From Macrostomum hystrix (taxonomy: Eukaryota; Platyhelminthes; Macrostomidae): a stretch of DNA of 64,000 nt. Shown here one piece after another: positions 22,101 to 27,434 of the stretch. Within the stretch, counting starts at the first letter, position 1; each line of letters begins with the position of its first letter. The stretch covers positions 15,556,001 through 15,620,000 of the forward strand of contig CATNEN010000038.1 in assembly GCA_950097015.1 (NCBI GenBank). Reading direction: 5' to 3'. The translations under genes and the position numbers were made by a program. The notes below the pieces were generated by a model. That model was not told where the DNA came from. It saw only the letters and a list, made by a program, of their open reading frames with translations, and made no database searches.

Positions 22101-24232
22101 TCACTGTCTCATCTGAATCTCTCACTGTCTCATCGGAATCTCTCACTGTCTCATCTGAATCTCCCCCTGACTCGGCTGTGCACTCTCACCTGCAGCATGC
22201 CGGGAAAATTTCCCAGGTGCACTTCTTGTCGAATTCTATTAACAGCGTGCAAGCTAAGCACGTATCGATTGTGCGAATTGAGCAGGTCTGACACCAGCCT
22301 AGCTGTATTTCTACTTTCGTTGGCGTAGCTAGCGTACTTTCTGTTGAAGTCCTGCAGTCGTTCCTGACATTCGGTTGCGTTCTCCTCGGCCACGGCCTCC
22401 ATCTTGGCCCGCAGTGTGAAGATCTTGGCAGATTGATCGGCCTTATGCGATGATAGGTCACTTAATGGTGCTTTCACACTGCTAGTCAGTTCAGCTGATA
22501 GGCGCAAATAGGCCTGTGAGTTTAGTTTGAATAATTTAAAATATTCTGCTTCAAAACAGCGAATACGGTATTTAGCAAAGCTTGATGCAGCAGCCAATCA
22601 GAGCGCATCGTGTTTGACGTGAGTGAGACAGAATTTAGAAATTCTGGCCAAGCCAATAAATTGAAGGAGGGAGGTTAGACTTGGCGTTTAATATATTAAC
22701 AAGTCACGTGACTAATAATTTTCGCAAATTCAGAGGGGAGCCAATCGCAGCGTGTCATTTACGCTCGTAGATGAGTCAGACTAAGATTGGGTAAGGAAAA
22801 ACTGGCCTAGCCAATAGCAGAACGAGGAGAGAGGTGGGCTAAGGCTAAGTGCCAGAAGGCCAGGAGATAAGATAAAATGATGGCAAAACATTCTCACCTT
22901 TGCCTCCTCGTGCATCTGTTTCAGTAGTGCGAACCACGCGTCCAGCACGGACGCTGAGCAGGACTGAAAGCTACTGTGATAAGAACACAGTTAAATGACA
23001 AAGTTTGATAAGAAAACTTTATGTTCTACCTTAATACTATAAGTAGAGCGAATGAGGGTAAAATAAAAAATAACCGTACCTTTGAGGACCAGCTACAAGT
23101 TCCGATTTTCTCTGGTATTCATCGAGTAGCTCTTCAAATTGAAGGCCCATAGTGCAGTACAGGTGGGCAGCTTGCTCAGTAAACTCAGCGACTGAAAATT
23201 TGAATTTGAGTTTTTAGTCGAAAACAAATAGAAATCATGAAAGGATGCAGAATAGGCGGCACATCAAAGGATGCAGAATAGGCGGTACATAAAAGTATAC
23301 AGAAAAGGCGCCACATCAAAGGATACAGAAAGGGCGGCACATCAAAGGATACATAATAGGCGCCACATCAAAGGATACAGAATAGGCGGCACATCAAAGG
23401 ATGCAGAATAGGCGACACATCAAAGGATGCAGAACAGGTGGCACATCAAAGGATACAGAAAGGGCGGCACATCAAAGGATGCAGAATAGGCGACACATCA
23501 AAGGATGCAGAACAGGTGGCACATCAAAGGATACAGAAAGGGCGGCACATCAAAGGATACAGAATAGGCGGCACATCGAAGGATACAGAATAGGCGGCAC
23601 ATCAAAGGATGCAGAATAGGCGACACATCAAAGGATGCAGAACAGGTGGCACATCAAAGGATACAGAAAGGGCGGCACATCAAAGGATGCAGAATAGGCG
23701 ACACATCAAAGGATGCAGAACAGGTGGCACATCAAAGGATACAGAAAGGGCGGCACATCAAAGGATACAGAATAGGCGGCACATCGAAGGATACAGAATA
23801 GGCGGCACATCAAAGGATACAGAATAGGTGGTACATCAAAGGATACAGAATAGGCGGCACATCAAAGGATACAGAATAGGCGGCACATCAAAGGATACAG
23901 AATAGGCGGCACATCAAAGGATACGAATCGGCGGCAAATCAAAAGATATACTAAGGCTCTATTTGACTGGCAAGAGCCAAAGGCCCGCTGCAGCAAGAAG
24001 TTAAGAAAATACGGAATGTACATAGCTGTACAAAGACAATGACTAACCGATCTTGACCAGCTGCAGGGTAGAGCTAATTTGCCCCTGAATGGCTGGCTGA
24101 AAGTTGGGCAAAGACAGTCGATGAAAGCTGAGCCTGTACTGCCCGCCGTAGGCCTCGCCTTGGTGAGTCATAGCGTTGCTATGACGACGACGTGAGGAGC
24201 TTCGCTTTTCCGCCGTGTTATAGCTATTATAA
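1..24232 (-). CDS. F-BAR / SH3 adaptor-like gene, 3' end off window
   Basis: Joined exons (minus, 5' to 3'): 24232-24048, 23191-23080, 22970-22898, 22513-22190, 21220-21140, 20374-20204, 18620-18469, 17831-17720, 15065-14511, 14395-14123, 12067-12025, 11071-10892, 9016-8684, 3343-2930, 2852-2652, 2566-2327, 2110-1904, 1817-1723, 1646-1564, 96-1. Phases agree at every junction, about 1,310 residues so far. Exons to 17720 look like an F-BAR coiled coil (HNRYVLSLHAVNRIRQEVHL; FELETYQPD at its end), which binds and bends membranes. A Ser-rich linker, CxxC pairs and five K-S-x-S-x-D/E motifs follow, then an SH3 domain (LFVVLYDFKARHRDEMDL; SDPDWWRGKCMGRVGLFPS). I could not name the family; the SH3 half and the KSxS motifs recall STAC proteins, which lack F-BAR. 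The link across the retroelement (8684 to 3343) could instead separate two genes. The 5' end is unresolved. Confidence 0.6.
232..420 (+). mobile_element. SINE family A copy
   Basis: Contains a Pol III B box (GGTTCGATTCC, near 261) followed by the shared body AACAATTTG...GATACTTAGCTCTG...AGTTCACCAAGCTGTTAA ATGGGTA. Copies with the same order lie near 2146 and 29733. Confidence 0.6.
493..1371 (-). mobile_element. Tc1/mariner-superfamily element with long TIRs and HTH remnant
   Basis: Imperfect terminal inverted repeats of about 195 bp (493-686 and 1177-1371) begin TAGCTTTTTGCAGACC and are flanked by TA (491-492, 1372-1373), the IS630/Tc1/mariner target. The interior on the minus strand holds a helix-turn-helix remnant (see 747-1162). 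No catalytic domain is present, so it is non-autonomous. It lies in the intron between the two SH3 exons. Confidence 0.8.
747..1162 (-). pseudogene. Transposase N-terminal HTH remnant, broken
   Basis: Reads MFDEESEDSFDSIDEVDEPV, stop, then IARWLNVKRKTVTSIRRRYE and GGDRVPKLVVEHM, followed by a frame change into SEATVSRALDKQLITLK. This is the paired HTH region of Tc1/IS630-type transposases. It has in-frame TAG codons and a frameshift, and lacks the DDE domain. Confidence 0.65.
1564..1646 (-). CDS. SH3 domain, first half exon
   Basis: 83 nt: LRDSRLSGNLFVVLYDFKAR then HRDEMDL, the ALYDF strand and RT loop of an SH3 domain. Acceptor TTTCAG|CTG, donor TGAG|GTACCT, two bases left over. Confidence 0.75.
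1723..1817 (-). CDS. F-BAR/SH3 gene exon before SH3
   Basis: 95 nt: DTDDLTRWGATGFSTPPVDS, AADLQPQRNRKL. The donor CTC|GTGCGG is poor; it was chosen because it leaves phase 0 for the SH3 exon 76 bp further on. Without it, the frame reads to TAG at 1590-1588. Confidence 0.5.
1904..2110 (-). CDS. F-BAR/SH3 gene exon, KSFSLD motif
   Basis: 207 nt, phase 1-1: EMSRQLGKKRLQWKMKSFSL, DAPDVKQSIGEG, then acidic Ser-rich sequence; donor GAAG|GTGATT is weak but in phase. Confidence 0.6.
2146..2292 (+). mobile_element. SINE family A copy, diverged
   Basis: tRNA-like head with an A box (TAGCCTGGTGGTTAGAG) and B box (GAGTTTGATTCC), then GAGCAAGACG and AGTTCACCCAG. It sits in the intron between the KSFSLD and KSFSME exons. 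Confidence 0.5.
2327..2566 (-). CDS. F-BAR/SH3 gene exon, KSFSME motif
   Basis: 240 nt, phase 1-1: PPNPHRRKQLAFGRNKSFSM, EQENSTSTG, LGSPRRGGGSSGSSPGRHGG, donor GGTG|GTATGT. Confidence 0.62.
2652..2852 (-). CDS. F-BAR/SH3 gene exon, KSVSVD motif
   Basis: 201 nt, phase 1-1: RSKAGTARPMLDSRKKSVSV, DNADQ, a Gly-rich stretch, RKSSSFTNTNFIESQ, donor CAGG|GTGAGT. Confidence 0.62.
2930..3343 (-). CDS. F-BAR/SH3 gene exon, KSISVD motif and poly-Ala
   Basis: 414 nt, phase 1-1: ISSLRRESLMSKMSGSPVSS, FRMKSISVDHG, then a long Ala-rich run and TDTNT at ACAG|GTAGGA. Disordered. An internal Met (MSKMSG) could be a start if this were the first exon of a separate gene. Confidence 0.6.
3410..3542. repeat. 22-bp tandem repeat, split by LTR element (left part)
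   Basis: Units of the form ACTTAGATCATTCAGTTTAT; diverged to the left. It continues at 8076. Confidence 0.8.
3543..3789 (+). repeat. 5' LTR of CsRn1-like element
   Basis: 247 bp, TG...CA ends, AATAAA at 3690-3695. Identical by eye to 7829-8075. Confidence 0.95.
3792..3802 (+). promoter_or_regulatory. Primer binding site, initiator Met tRNA
   Basis: TGGTAGCAGAG, two bases after the 5' LTR, is complementary to the 3' end of animal initiator tRNA-Met (CTCTGCTACCA). Confidence 0.75.
3810..4712 (+). CDS. gag: gag of CsRn1-like element
   Basis: The Gag protein that forms the virus-like particle. ATG at 3810 is preferred over the upstream in-frame GTG. About 300 residues: a Pro/Ala repeat (PAPAPVPAPVPAP) near residue 40, then a capsid-like region starting PPMFYRKHPETWFRQLESQF, which resembles CsRn1-type Gag. 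Near the C-terminus is C-x2-H-x9-C-x3-C (from CNAH to CRPWC), the CHCC arrangement reported for this clade instead of a CCHC knuckle. Stop TAA at 4710-4712 overlaps the pol frame. Confidence 0.88.
   Translation: MPSSKRNKHQTGPESTPAAGRHRNAMDSLEAAVLVPAPAPAPVPAPVPAPAPAATQNQEIIRSIVRPPMFYRKHPETWFRQLESQFVLSGITNSTTKYHYALSALPEEVACDITGTTNYEELKSAVLNNLRADRHLLIEEALAAVELGQRRPTQLVNDIQRRFADVGLQVDDAIVKARLIAALPTNIRCALVAHESSPLDVFAKIADGMVAVTGRPSPFVDIQSLSYADNNRNSRETTSEERYKRQQQRPLICNAHIFYASKARTCRPWCQWPGNKPKTVLRPSQSTPAHSRSASPLPNA
4661..7816 (+). CDS. pol: pol of CsRn1-like element
   Basis: Open -1 relative to gag, about 1,050 residues. Aspartic protease FIVDTGAERSLLPPS near the start; reverse transcriptase with the LPHLRHF / DLVKAYHFIPMA blocks and YVDD active site (ITYVDDVLIHSKS); RNase H (TSDASSFAIGASL, DRELLAVFAA); integrase with an HHCC zinc finger (HEISHAGVKAT ... 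CLQCQAAK) and catalytic D, D, E (HMDLVGPL, TDQGTQFR, ERSHRSLKA). It ends with a basic tail near VHFNDNV. No internal stop: probably intact. Likely made as a Gag-Pol fusion by frameshifting. Confidence 0.93.
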   Translation, partial: PIDPGSLAFCFTSPKRVSHVQRPGHDDKQASTPLVAAQVFGSDIKFIVDTGAERSLLPPSFVPLNLISPCNVRLRGVSGHEIHLHGQSSVTFSINGLRHMFRVNFIIANTAPILGSNFLTQYELLIDMGSRCIRDPLTSLSAPLCFEHTKGFIPPSVHVVAAAPVSHVLLPFPDLTASPDYSVLPATPVTHQIITTGKPVFCKPRPLSPAKYAVAKAEFDKLLQMGIVRPSSSPWASPLHMVKKPDGSWRPCGDYRALNSVTTPDRYPLPHLRHFHHHLRGSNVFSKLDLVKAYHFIPMAEEDIAKTAICTPFGSFEYTRMPFGLRNSGSTFQRFIDSLFRGLDCAITYVDDVLIHSKSEEEHHRDVESVLQRLRHESLRVNPEKCQFFQKEIEFLGHLISAQGIQPIPSRLDALRKLSPPRDFKSLQRIVGMFGFYQRHIPNYAHIIQPLRSLSDDSYEWTAHHDAAFQKLKDSLSSAVTLAFPDPTATFTITSDASSFAIGASLHQVVEGNSSPIAFFSRKLTTTECSYSAFDRELLAVFAAVKTWRHLIHGHPTTVFCDHKPLIGAFHSTKERLSDRQQRQLSTITEYVTEIVHIPGTKNVVADTLSRDPQELITDTYAVNVIEDADNPIIQLPADLPAIARAQKEMGITGDQFSPFDIGLLDCPLYCETSQPNPRPFVPESLRRQIVLALHEISHAGVKATLRLVAHRFFWPCMKSDVQNWTASCLQCQAAKVGRHIQRPLHFLPCPTQRFTTVHMDLVGPLPPPEPDDLSTPQPRYLLTVIDSFTRWIEAVPLQTISAAAVARAFVDHSVCRFGPPLTLVTDQGTQFRSELMADLVTLLGVHHIRTSAYNPKANGMIERSHRSLKASLRARGRSWLSQLNVVLFGLRIHPDDTGNSPFSTVTGEQPLVPPVVTDDSNNRKLAQSLHSLFFPYRLPRTQHRPVHLPSDLSTCEFAWLRLDRVRKPLEAPYQGPFKVVHRSADTMTLDIKGKPQVVSIERIKPARLPDPAPQTRSMTNSNPVISPVFQVQQRPIKRVHFNDNVTVLTR
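4700..4706 (+). promoter_or_regulatory. Candidate -1 frameshift heptamer CCCAAAC
   Basis: In the gag frame it reads C CCA AAC, an X-XXY-YYZ slippery site, 3 nt before the TAA. The pol frame is -1 to gag and open from 4661. Confidence 0.6.
7815..7826 (+). promoter_or_regulatory. Polypurine tract of CsRn1-like element
   Basis: GAGGGGGGAGTG lies directly upstream of the 3' LTR, the usual place for the plus-strand primer. Confidence 0.7.
7829..8075 (+). repeat. 3' LTR of CsRn1-like element
   Basis: 247 bp, starts TGTAGCGTCTAAAACG and ends AAGAGCCACA; AATAAA at 7976-7981. Confidence 0.95.
8076..8165. repeat. 22-bp tandem repeat (right part)
   Basis: Four clean units CTACTTAGATCATTCAGTTT; the same array as 3410-3542, interrupted by the retroelement. 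Confidence 0.85.
8684..9016 (-). CDS. F-BAR gene exon with polyQ; possible alternative terminal exon
   Basis: Phase 1-1 exon: SLSSSWLPPPPPQLPPCNPS, a Cys cluster (CNPSTCECLCHRVQLIPC), His-rich stretch, LRSKSLSTDND, then an 11-codon polyQ. If the weak donor GGCG|GTAGAG is used it joins exon 3343-2930 in phase. If not, the frame runs to TGA at 8612-8610, with AATAAA at 8587-8582 just beyond, making an alternative 3' end that lacks the SH3 domain. Confidence 0.6.
8757..8790 (+). repeat. (CTG)11 microsatellite, codes polyQ on minus strand
   Basis: Eleven CTG triplets; on the minus strand CAG codons inside the F-BAR gene exon. Confidence 0.95.
9042..9969. repeat. 23-bp-type minisatellite (AGATTTACAGCTGATCTACT)
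   Basis: About 40 units built from TGATCTACTGC and TAGATTTAC blocks in variable order. It ends about 25 bp before the acceptor of exon 9016-8684. Confidence 0.9.
9970..10466. other. Intron, nothing recognised
   Basis: AT-rich intronic sequence between the minisatellite and SINE B; no exon or element seen. Confidence 0.5.
10467..10668 (+). mobile_element. SINE family B copy, 5' truncated
   Basis: Shares with 39781-40003 and 57150-57446 the body CACAGTGAGAGTGTACACTG, AAAGTCGGGGCGGATGTACA, GCTCAGGAATCAGCGAA and the end GATGTGCCATTGCCCACAGC. Intronic in the F-BAR gene. Confidence 0.65.
10892..11071 (-). CDS. F-BAR gene exon with paired CxxC
   Basis: 180 nt, phase 1-1: ARCFYCSNHGHLHPNPDVDP, VYSLLKRAADKGVQKCGGC, then a Ser-rich tail ending SASP. 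CxxC, several His, then CxxC could bind zinc, but spacing does not fit a C1 domain I know. Donor CCAG|GTGAGT. Confidence 0.62.
11152..11871. repeat. 42-bp minisatellite
   Basis: About 17 units containing AAGGTGTTCAGTTGATCTAC and TTCAGCAACTGTTGAGAAAC. In the intron between exons 12067-12025 and 11071-10892. Confidence 0.9.
12025..12067 (-). CDS. F-BAR gene micro-exon, basic
   Basis: 43 nt encoding VKKKRGGKDDEDVA; acceptor CTGCAG|GTT and donor GCAG|GTGAGC. Included because phases fit both neighbours; short, so less sure. Confidence 0.55.
12161..13137. repeat. 16-bp minisatellite TAACACACTCACTGTC
   Basis: About 60 tandem units with CTC/CTG variants. On the gene's sense strand each unit reads GACAGTGAGTGTGTTA and so contains GTGAGT, a 5' splice site consensus. 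Confidence 0.95.
13138..13690. other. Intron, nothing recognised
   Basis: Single-copy looking intronic sequence; short open frames on both strands but no convincing exon. Confidence 0.5.
13690..14112. repeat. ~46-bp minisatellite, GGAGTGAGGTGGTTGGCTTA
   Basis: About nine units with CCGATTGGATATCCAATAAA or CCGATTGGATAGCCAA; it stops 11 bp after the donor of exon 14395-14123. Confidence 0.85.
14123..14395 (-). CDS. F-BAR gene exon, Gly-rich linker
   Basis: 91 codons, phase 0/0: MDLMNFKKQDSFGCDEGGPD, a Gly/Ser/Ala-rich stretch, then ASIKGLWRRAFNVLKTKDKD and KEK|GTGAGT. The basic amphipathic C-terminal segment could bind membrane (inference). Confidence 0.65.
14511..15065 (-). CDS. F-BAR gene exon, Ser-rich linker
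   Basis: About 185 codons of Ser/Arg/Gln-rich, probably disordered sequence (EERAPTPSRVSHRLVSSQSS; RFSLTRQRSVTSADG; MSPTSKLQTS). The 3' end is uncertain: AAA|GTACAA at 14511 and AGA|GTGATG at 14484 are both in phase 0. Confidence 0.62.
15661..16192. repeat. (GATA)n microsatellite with GACA and GAGA variants
   Basis: About 530 bp of near-pure tetranucleotide repeat in an intron of the F-BAR gene. Its minus-strand frame reads SIYLSIYL and is an artefact. Confidence 0.97.
16493..17705. repeat. 21-bp minisatellite, CTAACAGGTGAGACAATCAG
   Basis: About 57 units; AAAATCAGCC, GTCCAACAGG and other variants occur in blocks. It begins 15 bp after the donor of exon 17831-17720. The same unit recurs at 25163-25855. 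Confidence 0.93.
17720..17831 (-). CDS. F-BAR gene exon, coiled coil end
   Basis: 112 nt: NLGSHLYSKVYETQEDLSRK then RNEIRLASVQLAGLQAQ|GTGAGT. The acceptor GCTTAG|G was chosen because it alone satisfies the two-base phase of the previous exon. A 21-bp array starts about 15 bp downstream. Confidence 0.7.
17870..18465. other. Intron, nothing recognised
   Basis: Non-repetitive intron sequence between exons 18620-18469 and 17831-17720. Confidence 0.5.
18469..18620 (-). CDS. F-BAR gene exon, post-F-BAR coiled coil
   Basis: 152 nt: FVLKNELVVDRLTVADLKQQ and then LLKEIQGLRSFIRQNEEVTE; coiled-coil with a (CAG)5 tract. Two bases left over at AAAG|GTGTGA. Confidence 0.7.
18724..20188. repeat. 37-bp minisatellite, GATAGACTAGCAATCCATTC
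   Basis: About 40 units, very uniform, with single-base variants (CACGAG, GATATAC, GATTAGC) recurring in register every several units, which suggests block duplication. Ends 14 bp from the donor of exon 20374-20204. Confidence 0.95.
20204..20374 (-). CDS. F-BAR gene exon, end of F-BAR
   Basis: 57 codons, phase 0/0: MDSIKSRFESVLPQCKRVAP, then FVRFCISGAGPTDTTGFELE and TYQPDCLGESD|GTGAGC. The F-E-x-Y-Q-P turn ends many F-BAR domains. A 37-bp array begins 14 bp after the donor. Confidence 0.7.
20500..21118. repeat. 16-bp minisatellite, GATAATCCCTGATGCA
   Basis: About 38 units with ATGCAG/ATACAG variants; fills the intron between exons 21220-21140 and 20374-20204. Confidence 0.93.
21140..21220 (-). 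CDS. F-BAR gene exon
   Basis: 27 codons, phase 0/0: ELEEIEIDAVNMLNSALVSH then CYLRMSA|GTGAGT. Continuation of the last long F-BAR helix. It is sandwiched between two different minisatellites (16-bp and 21-bp units). Confidence 0.7.
21298..22165. repeat. 21-bp minisatellite, CTGTCTCATCTGAATCTCTC
   Basis: About 41 units filling the intron between exons 22513-22190 and 21220-21140. Sense-strand units contain ACAGTGAGAG, donor-like. The period is a multiple of 3, so a 285-codon frame is open by accident. Confidence 0.95.
22190..22513 (-). CDS. F-BAR gene exon, coiled-coil core
   Basis: 108 codons, phase 0/0: AYLRLSAELTSSVKAPLSDL, a long charged helix, then LLNSHNRYVLSLHAVNRIRQ and FPGMLQ|GTGAGA. 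The xxNxYxLxLxxxN motif is the F-BAR helix 3 signature. Confidence 0.75.
22898..22970 (-). CDS. F-BAR gene exon
   Basis: 73 nt: SFQSCSASVLDAWFALLKQM, then HEEAK|GTGAGA. The pattern of a Trp-containing helix followed by an acidic/basic helix suits the F-BAR 'AW..LL..M' segment. Confidence 0.68.
23080..23191 (-). CDS. F-BAR gene exon
   Basis: 112 nt encoding VAEFTEQAAHLYCTMGLQFE and ELLDEYQRKSELVAGPQ; helical, typical of the first F-BAR helix. Flanked by TTTCAG and AAAG|GTACGG, phases 1 in and 2 out. Confidence 0.68.
23243..23945. repeat. 26-bp minisatellite, ATCAAAGGATGCAGAATAGG
   Basis: About 27 units ending CGGCAC, in the intron between exons 24232-24048 and 23191-23080. A block of eight units (208 bp) is duplicated (23401-23608 vs 23609-23816). 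Confidence 0.93.
24048..24232 (-). CDS. F-BAR gene exon 1 of those seen
   Basis: Open from a possible acceptor (TTTTAG|TT) with an internal Met at MTHQGEAYGG, then LSLPNFQPAIQGQISSTLQL; one base left over at ATCG|GTTAGT. Either an internal exon or the first coding exon starting at that Met. Confidence 0.6.
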
Positions 24233-24404
24233 CTAAAATAGGAGAATGAACAAATCAGTTTTGGTGCGATTTTCTTTCTATTCTACTAAGAAAAAGTAGT
24301 AGTGGAGTAGTGAATGAATTGCGACTTTTAGTTGGGCGAAGGAAAGTGCTTTTAGTAGGTTTTGTCAGCGAATGAAATGAATAATAATAATGAAGAGGGA
24401 CAGG

Positions 24405-24562
24405 GTGAGGGTGACGGAGAGGGTGAGCGAGAGCGAGTGGGAGAGGGAGAGGGTGAGGGATAGGGAGAGGAGAGGGTGAGGGTGAGGGAGAGGGTGAGGG
24501 AGAGGGAGAGGGTGAGGGAGTGGGAGAGGGTGAGGGGGAGGGTGAGGGGGAGGGATTATGGG
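24405..24562. repeat. Purine-rich (GAGGGT/GAGGGA) simple repeat
   Basis: About 160 bp of GAGAGGGTGAGGGA-type repeat just upstream of the first F-BAR exon seen. Confidence 0.85.
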
Positions 24563-25150
24563 GAAGGCATGACGGATGGGCTGTGGAATCTCGGCACCGG
24601 GACGACCTGCAGTTTTGATTTACGGATCTCGTACTCAAGTCGTACAATGCTGCGGTCATCAAGATTTACATGGCATGAAAATTATTTTCACTTACTATAT
24701 TATATTATGCATTATAATGTTTTTTGTTTATTCCAGAAACGGTTCTATTCACTATAGTGTAAAGCAGTATCAATTAAATGTTGTAGCAGACTGTCAGCTA
24801 ACTCAGTGTGGGAATTTTGTAGCAGATTTCAGAGTCTCAACTGTAGCCGTTGCTAATGTTATATTAGGTTTCATCTAGCCTGCTGTATGTCTTATCCGGA
24901 TTTAAACAGCTCTAGCTTTCGCAGAATTAACAGAAATTCACTTTTAAGGATTTTTCGCATCAGCGGCTTAGAAACAAATCATATTAGGCGGACTTTTCAG
25001 AAAATTTTCATTCAGACTTTTTGTTGCTAATCCATTTTTAATCAGTGCGTGATAATGCGTCACAGGTTTAATCCTGAATAAGGCTAAACGAAAATTGACG
25101 AATTAATTTGCTCTATTAAGTTCATGACGCAGTTGTTCAGAACAGCAAGA
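24563..25150. other. Intergenic or upstream intron, nothing recognised
   Basis: AT-rich; a promoter or 5' exons of the F-BAR gene may lie here but I cannot identify them. Confidence 0.4.
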
Positions 25151-25162
25151 AAATGCTCAGTA

Positions 25163-25855
25163 AAATCAGTCTAACAGGTGAGACAATCAGTCTAACAGGT
25201 GAGATAATCAGTCCAACAGGTGAGACAATCAGTCGAACAGGTGAGACAATCAGTCTAACAAGTGAGACAATCAGTCCAACAGGTGAGATAATCAGTCTAA
25301 CAGGTGAGACAATCAGTCTAACAGGTGAGATAATCAGTCCAACAGGTGAGACAATCAGTCCAACAGGTGAGACAATCAGTCCAACAGGTGAGACAATCAG
25401 TCCAACAGGTGAGACAATCAGTCCAACAGGTGAGACAATCAGTCCAACAGGTGAGACAATCAGTCCAACAGGTGAGATAATCAGTCCAACAGGTGAGACA
25501 ATCAGTCCAACAGGTGAGATAATCAGTCCAACAGGTGAGATAATCAGTCTAACAGGAGAGATAATCAGTCTAACAGGGGAGACAACCAGTCTAACAGGTG
25601 AGACAATCAGTCTAACAGGTGAGACAATCAGTCTAACAGGTGAGACAATCAGTCTAACAGGTGAGATAATCAGTCTAACAGGTGAGACAATCAGTCTAAC
25701 AGGTGAGATAATCAGTCTAACAGGTGAGACAATCAGTCTAACAGGTGAGACAATCAGTCTAACAGGTGAGACAATCAGTCTAACAGGTGAGACAATCAGT
25801 CTTACAGGTGAGACAATCGGTCAGACAGGTGAGACAATCTGTCAGACAGGAATCA
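25163..25855. repeat. 21-bp minisatellite, same unit as 16493-17705
   Basis: About 33 units GTCTAACAGGTGAGACAATC with CTAAC/CCAAC and ACA/ATA variants. The 240-codon open frame is a period-of-3 artefact. Confidence 0.95.
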
Positions 25856-25869
25856 GTCCAGCATTGCTT

Positions 25870-26395
25870 AGTTAAGTTATTTAAAATAAAGGATTCGATT
25901 TTCACAAGACTCAAGCATTTCCAACCTGCCCGTCCTTGTTTTTCCTCTTCCGCTTAAATATCTGCTTTCTCTTTAACAATGATATATTTTTTCTGCCCCT
26001 AACAAAAATATATCACGAGAAAGAAATTCTGCCTTGCCCACAATACAATTTCGTGACTGGTTTTCGCTTTAATTAAGAGCCTATGCGAGTCATCTCTCTC
26101 CAGCCTCACTTTATCCGCGCCTATTTTGCCCCAGTCGCTAAGCAGTAGAAAATACATTCTAGAAAAGCGTTTCGGTGAAACAAAAAACGCAGGAAAATAT
26201 TGCTTTTTTTCCTATACAAATTGCTTTCAGTTACTTCTCGACAAATGAATGTTGCCAATATATGAATTTGTGAAAGCTCTATGCGGTATGTCATATTGGG
26301 TGCGACCGTCGTAAAACAGGGCTAAATTGCTTGCTCTTTTATGCGGAGTTAAGTACTCTACTTCCATCAATTTTATTGTATTACACCTTCTATCT
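25870..26395. other. Non-repetitive gap, nothing recognised
   Basis: No coding or RNA feature seen on either strand. Confidence 0.45.
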
Positions 26396-26399
26396 ATAG

Positions 26400-26890
26400 A
26401 GGTGAGTGCCTAGGTCTAACAGGAGAGCGTATAGGTCTAACAGGTGAGCGTATATGTCTAACAGGAGAGCGTATATGTCTAACAGGAGAGCGTATATGTC
26501 TAACAGGTGAGTGTTTGTGTCTAACAGGTGAGCGTATATGTCTAACAGGAGAGCGTATATGTCTAACAGGTGAGTGTTTGTGTCTAACAGGTGAGCGTAT
26601 ATGTCTAACAGGAGAGCGTATATGTCTAACAGGTGAGCGCTTGTGTCTAACAGGTGAGCGTTTGTGCCCAACAGGTGAGCATTTGTGCCCAACAGGTGAG
26701 CATTTGTGCCCAACAGGTGAGCATTTGTGCCCAACAGGTGAGCGTTTGTGCCTAACAGGTGAGTGTTTTTGCCTAACAGGTGAGTGTTTGTGTCTAACAG
26801 GTGAGCGTTTGTGTCTAACAGGTGAGCGTTTGTGTCTAACAGGTGAGCGTTTGTGTCTATCAGGTGAGTGTTTGTGTTTAACAGGTGAGT
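26400..26890. repeat. 21-bp minisatellite, GTCTAACAGGTGAGCGTATA
   Basis: About 23 units; shares CTAACAGGTGAG with the arrays at 16493 and 25163 but differs in the other half of the unit. Confidence 0.93.
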
Positions 26891-27434
26891 CGGATGAAAA
26901 TCGGCTTGAACAAGCAGCAGCAGCTGCAACTGTTTCACCCCAGAAATGACAGAATAACGCTGCGCCCCAATCGGAGCCAGAAGCCAGAATTAGGAGTCAA
27001 GCAAAAGCAAATTGATTGCAATTAGAGGCAACACTATAGTACACAAATTTTGTCGCAAGCCTATCCATGATCAGATGCAATTCCTATATATTCCGAGCAT
27101 AGATTGAGCAGTTGGGAAACGCTCGAGCAGTGAAGGAGTGGGAATTTGCCCGTGTCTGGGAGCTCAGAAGCGGAAATAGACTCCACCCTGATCCGCATTT
27201 TCTTCCTATTCTATAAAAAACCAACAGGCACTGGCCTCTCCAATAACCATGGCAGCTGTTCCTCCTAGCTGCCTAATTATATTTCATTAGGCTTCCAGAA
27301 GCAAAATATTTTACTTGGCCACGCCCTTAGACTCAGCACAATATCCCCTAGCCAAGATTTGAGCAGTTATCACAACTGATAAAAATTCATAGTTTACACG
27401 ACTCCGATTGAGTATGAAGCCTTATAAAGATTCA
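26891..27434. other. Non-repetitive gap, nothing recognised
   Basis: No feature supported. Confidence 0.45.

Noticed and set aside
21289-22146. 285-codon minus-strand frame RDSDETVRDSDETV
   Set aside because: 21-bp intronic minisatellite; no stop because of its period.
25153-25875. 240-codon frame ISLTGETISPTGE
   Set aside because: 21-bp minisatellite artefact, same reason.
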